NCBI GenBank assembly: GCA_016187335.1
Contig: JACPJW010000001.1
Coordinates: 468,170 to 532,169 of the forward strand
Reading direction: 5' to 3'
From: Candidatus Aenigmatarchaeota archaeon
GTDB taxonomy: Archaea; Aenigmatarchaeota; Aenigmatarchaeia; GW2011-AR5
DNA length: 64,000 nucleotides
The translations under genes and the position numbers were made by a program. The notes under the pieces are model-generated. The model was given only the letters and a program-made list of their open reading frames with translations, ran no database searches and had not been told where the DNA came from. How positions within the stretch are numbered: the first letter of the stretch is position 1; the number at the start of each line of letters is the position of its first letter. This document shows positions 61,132-64,000 of the stretch, one piece after another.

Positions 61132-62016
61132 TTAGCCGGCACTGCCCGATGTTCCCGGCGGGGCTTCGTTCTTTTCTATGCATAATAACACCGAGCCGAC
61201 TTCATCGCTCACACCTGCTATCGCATCTTTGACTAGGTTCCCACACTCCGCATTTGCTCCGGGCTTTATGGGATAAGCAGCCAGAATTAATTCCTTTTCA
61301 CTCTTGTCAAGGCCGCCGGAAAAGGAATAAGAAACAGGCACGCCCTTGTAAAACCTGCATTCGCTGAAAGGCAGGCTCGGATGCTTTAAGCACAGCATAT
61401 TATTGCCGTTGTCGTAAGTTAGGACGAAGTAGCACGTAACAGATTTTTCCGGCTGGGGGTCGCCGGATAAATATGCATCCGACCGCGGGGTTTTGCAGTT
61501 TAACTTTTCTATTTTTTTCAAAACCTGCGCCCTTTCAACGATGCACTGGACATCGCTCAGCGTGTCTTCATAAATCCTCAGGGTGAGCCTTGCAGGCTTC
61601 TCGTCAACGCTCACCGGAAATGTGGCTGTGTATTCGTAGAGAAATCCAAGCCCGAGCCTGTTTATCGCACCTCTGAGCAGGGTTGTTTTTGGCTTGAATC
61701 CAAAACTCCATTCTTTGCCGTCGCTTTCTATTTCCGCGCCATAGGCAAGGCTGCAGTGACGGACGAAAGGCTCTTCCAATTTCCCGTTGACATTGTCCAG
61801 CTCTGCTGACGAGAAAACAGACTTTGAAGCTGTCAGCGGCGATACGAAAAGGTTTTCAGATATTTCCACCGCAGCTCTGGGCGCCTGTTTTGAATATATG
61901 GTGGGCTCAAACGGGAACATAAGGAAAAACACAATGGCTATTATCGCTATTTCGAATATCACGAAAATTACCCAGAAGAACGTGTTTATCTGCAATGATA
62001 CTTCTTCTTCTGCCAT
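61132..62016 (-). CDS. Membrane-anchored outer protein of the pilin cluster
   Basis: 294 residues. One N-terminal helix (INTFFWVIFVIFEIAIIAIVFFLMF) and a beta-rich outer domain with Cys pairs (VRHCSLAYG, DVQCIVERAQVLKKIEKLNC, NMLCLKHPSLPFSECRFYKG, NAECGNLVKD, VLLCIEKNEAPP). No class III signal of the usual form. No family recognised. Stop and start are 1-15 bases from its neighbours, so it is part of the same operon. Confidence 0.65.
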   Translation of the reverse strand: MAEEEVSLQINTFFWVIFVIFEIAIIAIVFFLMFPFEPTIYSKQAPRAAVEISENLFVSPLTASKSVFSSAELDNVNGKLEEPFVRHCSLAYGAEIESDGKEWSFGFKPKTTLLRGAINRLGLGFLYEYTATFPVSVDEKPARLTLRIYEDTLSDVQCIVERAQVLKKIEKLNCKTPRSDAYLSGDPQPEKSVTCYFVLTYDNGNNMLCLKHPSLPFSECRFYKGVPVSYSFSGGLDKSEKELILAAYPIKPGANAECGNLVKDAIAGVSDEVGSVLLCIEKNEAPPGTSGSAG

Positions 62017-62017
62017 A

Positions 62018-62512
62018 CTATCCCCTTATACAGTCGTTGACCGGCTCAAAAATGTTTATTGCGCTTTTGGTTTTGACAAAGCAAAATGTCTTCCTCATGT
62101 TTTCTGAACATTCAAAATTTATTTTTTTTATTTTCATACCTGTCTGCAAAATGTCCGATTTGTACTGCCGGCCCTCAGATTCGTACAAAACGTACATCTG
62201 GTTTATTTCTATCCTGCACTTTCCCTGCACTGTGCGGAACATGGCGTGTGTTGTCTCCGGAGCGGATTGCAGGATGTTTATTATGCTTGCGAGCTGCTCC
62301 GCCTGCGTGAATGAAGCCCTTTCCACAGCGATTTTTGTCGCATTTTTCCACATGCTGAACCCGAAAAAGAAAAGAAGCAGGACGATTACCAGGAAAGGCA
62401 CAAAGCCGTATTCCTGGCCTTTCCTGCGGCAAAATTTTTTTTCCCCTGCGTGGTTTTTCTTTTTAATCAGAAACACAAAATCCCCTTTTAGTTTTAGCCG
62501 GGCCATTTCCAT
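62018..62512 (-). CDS. Pilin-like protein with class III signal
   Basis: 164 residues. Long basic head (about 38 residues, KKKNHAGEKKFCRRKG) then QEYGFVPFLVIVLLLFFFGF; RRKG-Q-E-Y-G-F matches the cleavage and Glu-rich entry of prepilins. The soluble part is helical then beta, with four Cys. Overlaps the 3' end of the upstream gene by 19 bases and abuts the 61132 gene by 1 base. Confidence 0.7.
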   Translation of the reverse strand: MEMARLKLKGDFVFLIKKKNHAGEKKFCRRKGQEYGFVPFLVIVLLLFFFGFSMWKNATKIAVERASFTQAEQLASIINILQSAPETTHAMFRTVQGKCRIEINQMYVLYESEGRQYKSDILQTGMKIKKINFECSENMRKTFCFVKTKSAINIFEPVNDCIRG

Positions 62513-63999
62513 TCAAAGCCTAATATTTCTTTCACTGAAGACGGGCTGAAAGGCGTTTTCGTTATGGGCTTTACATGTATTGTGTTCTTGTCAAGGAATT
62601 CCGTGTTGTCAACAACGACTGTCAGGTCAAGCTCCCATGAAATGTCATTATAGAACCAGGACCTCCACTGCTCCCTGTAGGCGTTTTTCGTCCAGCAAAA
62701 GCCTTCCGGAGGGTCTTGTATCGTTATCTGCAGGCATTTCCCTGTCGGCGCATCATCCGGTTTTACGTCGTTTTTTCCGGCAGGGCCGAGGCCTTCAACG
62801 CACTGGTAATGCGTGCCAACCTCCTGAACCTTTTTTCCGCTATCGTCAACGAAAACGTTGTATATCGGGTATTTGAGCCAGCGCTCGCATTTGTCGGGGC
62901 CCGAGCCTTTGAGCGCGCTGCAGTCTTTTTTTTCTATCAGTATCGTTTTGTCAATATTGCATGGAGATGCAATATAGAAATCCGATGTCTTCACGCCTGC
63001 AAATGCGGTGACTATAAGGCCTGAAAATTCGCGCAGGCCCCTGTAAGCTATATTGGTTACCGCCGCTCCGAATATAGCATCTATAAAAGGTATTTTTCCC
63101 AAATATTTGAAAATGAATTTCAGAAATCCCGCGCTCTTGAGGACAACTTTTCCTACAATTGTTTTTTCAAGAACCGTCCCAAGGGCAGCTATTCCGCCTG
63201 CTTTTACAATAGCCACACCAACTGCTGCAGTACCCGCTGTTGTAGCGACAAGAAATCCGGCTGTCTGAAGTTTTCTTGCGTCAGAAGCGACATAATTCAG
63301 GTGCACGTACTGTATGTCACCGCACGCGGAGCTCAGCGGTATGCGCGTTACGGCTTCCGGTGTTTTCAGGCAGAGCGACCTCACGCCGCACGGCCTGTAT
63401 TTAATGAAAGACTTCTGCTCATTGCTCATGCTCAGGTCAAGGCGGAAAACATCCGGCTGGCCTAATGGGTTATGATAAATCCATTCCCCCGCGTTACCTT
63501 TCTTGTACTCAACCTTGCCTATGGTCGGCAGGACCGGCTTTGCCTCCGATGTCGGCATGATGTTGACGTAATCGCTGAGCATTATGTTCGGAATCACGAC
63601 AGATATTTTTTCCCTTTGAAGCTGTAGTTTTCCTTCGGCAATACTTTTCAGGACAGTTTCGTACCTGCTGTTCTGCCCTGCGTAAAGCTGCCTTTCAAAA
63701 TTGGTTGCGTCCTTCAGGCCCTCTGAATCGGCGGTAAACGGTGCGAAGACCCTATGGCCGATAGAATTGCCCTGGTAAACCTCCCATCCCAGGCCTTCGC
63801 CTATAGGGAACGCCTCGTAGTAAAGAAGGAAATCAGGGTCGCCAAGACCTTTTATCCTGTAAGCTGCTAGGGCATTTACAACAATTATTTTCGCAGGCCT
63901 TACCTGCGGGAATGAAAATCCCTCAAGCTCAGCCCTCTCTTTTATGCAAGCCTCGTGAATTTTTGAGCGCAGCAGCTCCGTGTTCAGCCTTGCGACCTG
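62494..63999 (-). CDS. Large membrane or surface protein, first gene of the cluster in view (5' truncated)
   Basis: The frame stays open to the right edge, so the N-terminus is beyond the window; about 501 residues are visible. A GTG at 63597 could be taken as a start, but upstream codons are clearly coding (VARLNTELLRSKIHEACIKE, GEGLGWEVYQGNSIGHRVFA). The middle has Ala/Gly/Val-rich membrane segments (LQTAGFLVATTAGTAAVGVA; IPFIDAIFGAAVTNIAYRGL); the C-terminal half is beta-rich with Cys (CNIDKTILIEKKDCSALKG). No family recognised. Operon head for the pilin-like set. Confidence 0.65.
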   Translation of the reverse strand, partial: QVARLNTELLRSKIHEACIKERAELEGFSFPQVRPAKIIVVNALAAYRIKGLGDPDFLLYYEAFPIGEGLGWEVYQGNSIGHRVFAPFTADSEGLKDATNFERQLYAGQNSRYETVLKSIAEGKLQLQREKISVVIPNIMLSDYVNIMPTSEAKPVLPTIGKVEYKKGNAGEWIYHNPLGQPDVFRLDLSMSNEQKSFIKYRPCGVRSLCLKTPEAVTRIPLSSACGDIQYVHLNYVASDARKLQTAGFLVATTAGTAAVGVAIVKAGGIAALGTVLEKTIVGKVVLKSAGFLKFIFKYLGKIPFIDAIFGAAVTNIAYRGLREFSGLIVTAFAGVKTSDFYIASPCNIDKTILIEKKDCSALKGSGPDKCERWLKYPIYNVFVDDSGKKVQEVGTHYQCVEGLGPAGKNDVKPDDAPTGKCLQITIQDPPEGFCWTKNAYREQWRSWFYNDISWELDLTVVVDNTEFLDKNTIHVKPITKTPFSPSSVKEILGFEWKWPG

Positions 64000-64000
64000 T

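Noticed and set aside
1-64000. rRNA operon, RNase P RNA, SRP RNA, CRISPR array, replication origin
   Set aside because: Looked for by eye and not seen; absence is not proven because no covariance search was run.

Overview
The window is archaeal and looks like a DPANN-type genome: small, dense, with many short membrane and secreted proteins. Archaeal markers include FEN-1, aEF-1beta with its zinc-ribbon neighbour, Pth2, TruD, CDP-archaeol synthase, DUF63, endonuclease Q, PGF-pre-PGF and S-layer surface proteins, pilin-like class III signal peptides, and tRNA genes with introns. I cannot name the lineage from sequence alone. No rRNA and no CRISPR array are visible.

Layout. (1) 1-12107: a truncated gene for a lytic transglycosylase, small membrane proteins of unknown function, a DUF63 protein, and four tandem lipoproteins whose core domain also forms the N-terminal part of the transglycosylase. 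(2) 12164-17537: endonuclease Q and a thymidylate/one-carbon block (glyA, thyA, an unknown gene, folA) ending in a dCMP deaminase that has lost its second zinc motif by an internal deletion. (3) 17596-18921: tRNA-Val and tRNA-Gly genes interrupted in the D-loop, zinc-ribbon and AbrB-like proteins. (4) 19011-23685: a lipoprotein resembling an M23 fold, then an AT-rich stretch with a Hanks-type kinase, an integrase fragment, a tRNA-Thr 3' fragment, a nucleotidyltransferase pair and an intron-bearing tRNA-Thr, which I read as a decayed integrated element. (5) 23784-45688: cell surface region with the S-layer protein behind a structured leader, a membrane-tethered winged-helix regulator, a 1344-residue subtilisin-like protease, a 2192-residue ten-module calcium-binding-type surface protein, a PGF-pre-PGF protein and a GT-C-like membrane glycosyltransferase. 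(6) 45696-54718: glycosyltransferases, TruD/Pth2, and an archaeal phospholipid block (inositol-1-phosphate synthase, CDP-alcohol phosphatidyltransferase, CDP-archaeol synthase) with a PadR regulator and paired operator-like palindromes, then tRNA-Arg with two introns. (7) 54834-56855: zinc ribbon, aEF-1beta, FEN-1. (8) 57002-64000: a minus-strand run of pilin-like proteins, one carrying an intact M23 endopeptidase domain.

The most unusual theme is a cell-envelope system in an archaeon that combines murein-hydrolase folds (SLT transglycosylase at the left edge, M23 endopeptidase in the right cluster, an M23-like lipoprotein in between), pilin-type N-termini and a recurring clip-like disulfide module ending in Cys-Cys. 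The same disulfide pattern and the same lipoprotein core link the two ends of the window, so I infer that they serve one surface machine, perhaps for contact with bacterial partners. A second theme is RNA: three tRNAs with D-loop insertions, two of them with two introns each, and an orphan tRNA-Thr 3' part.
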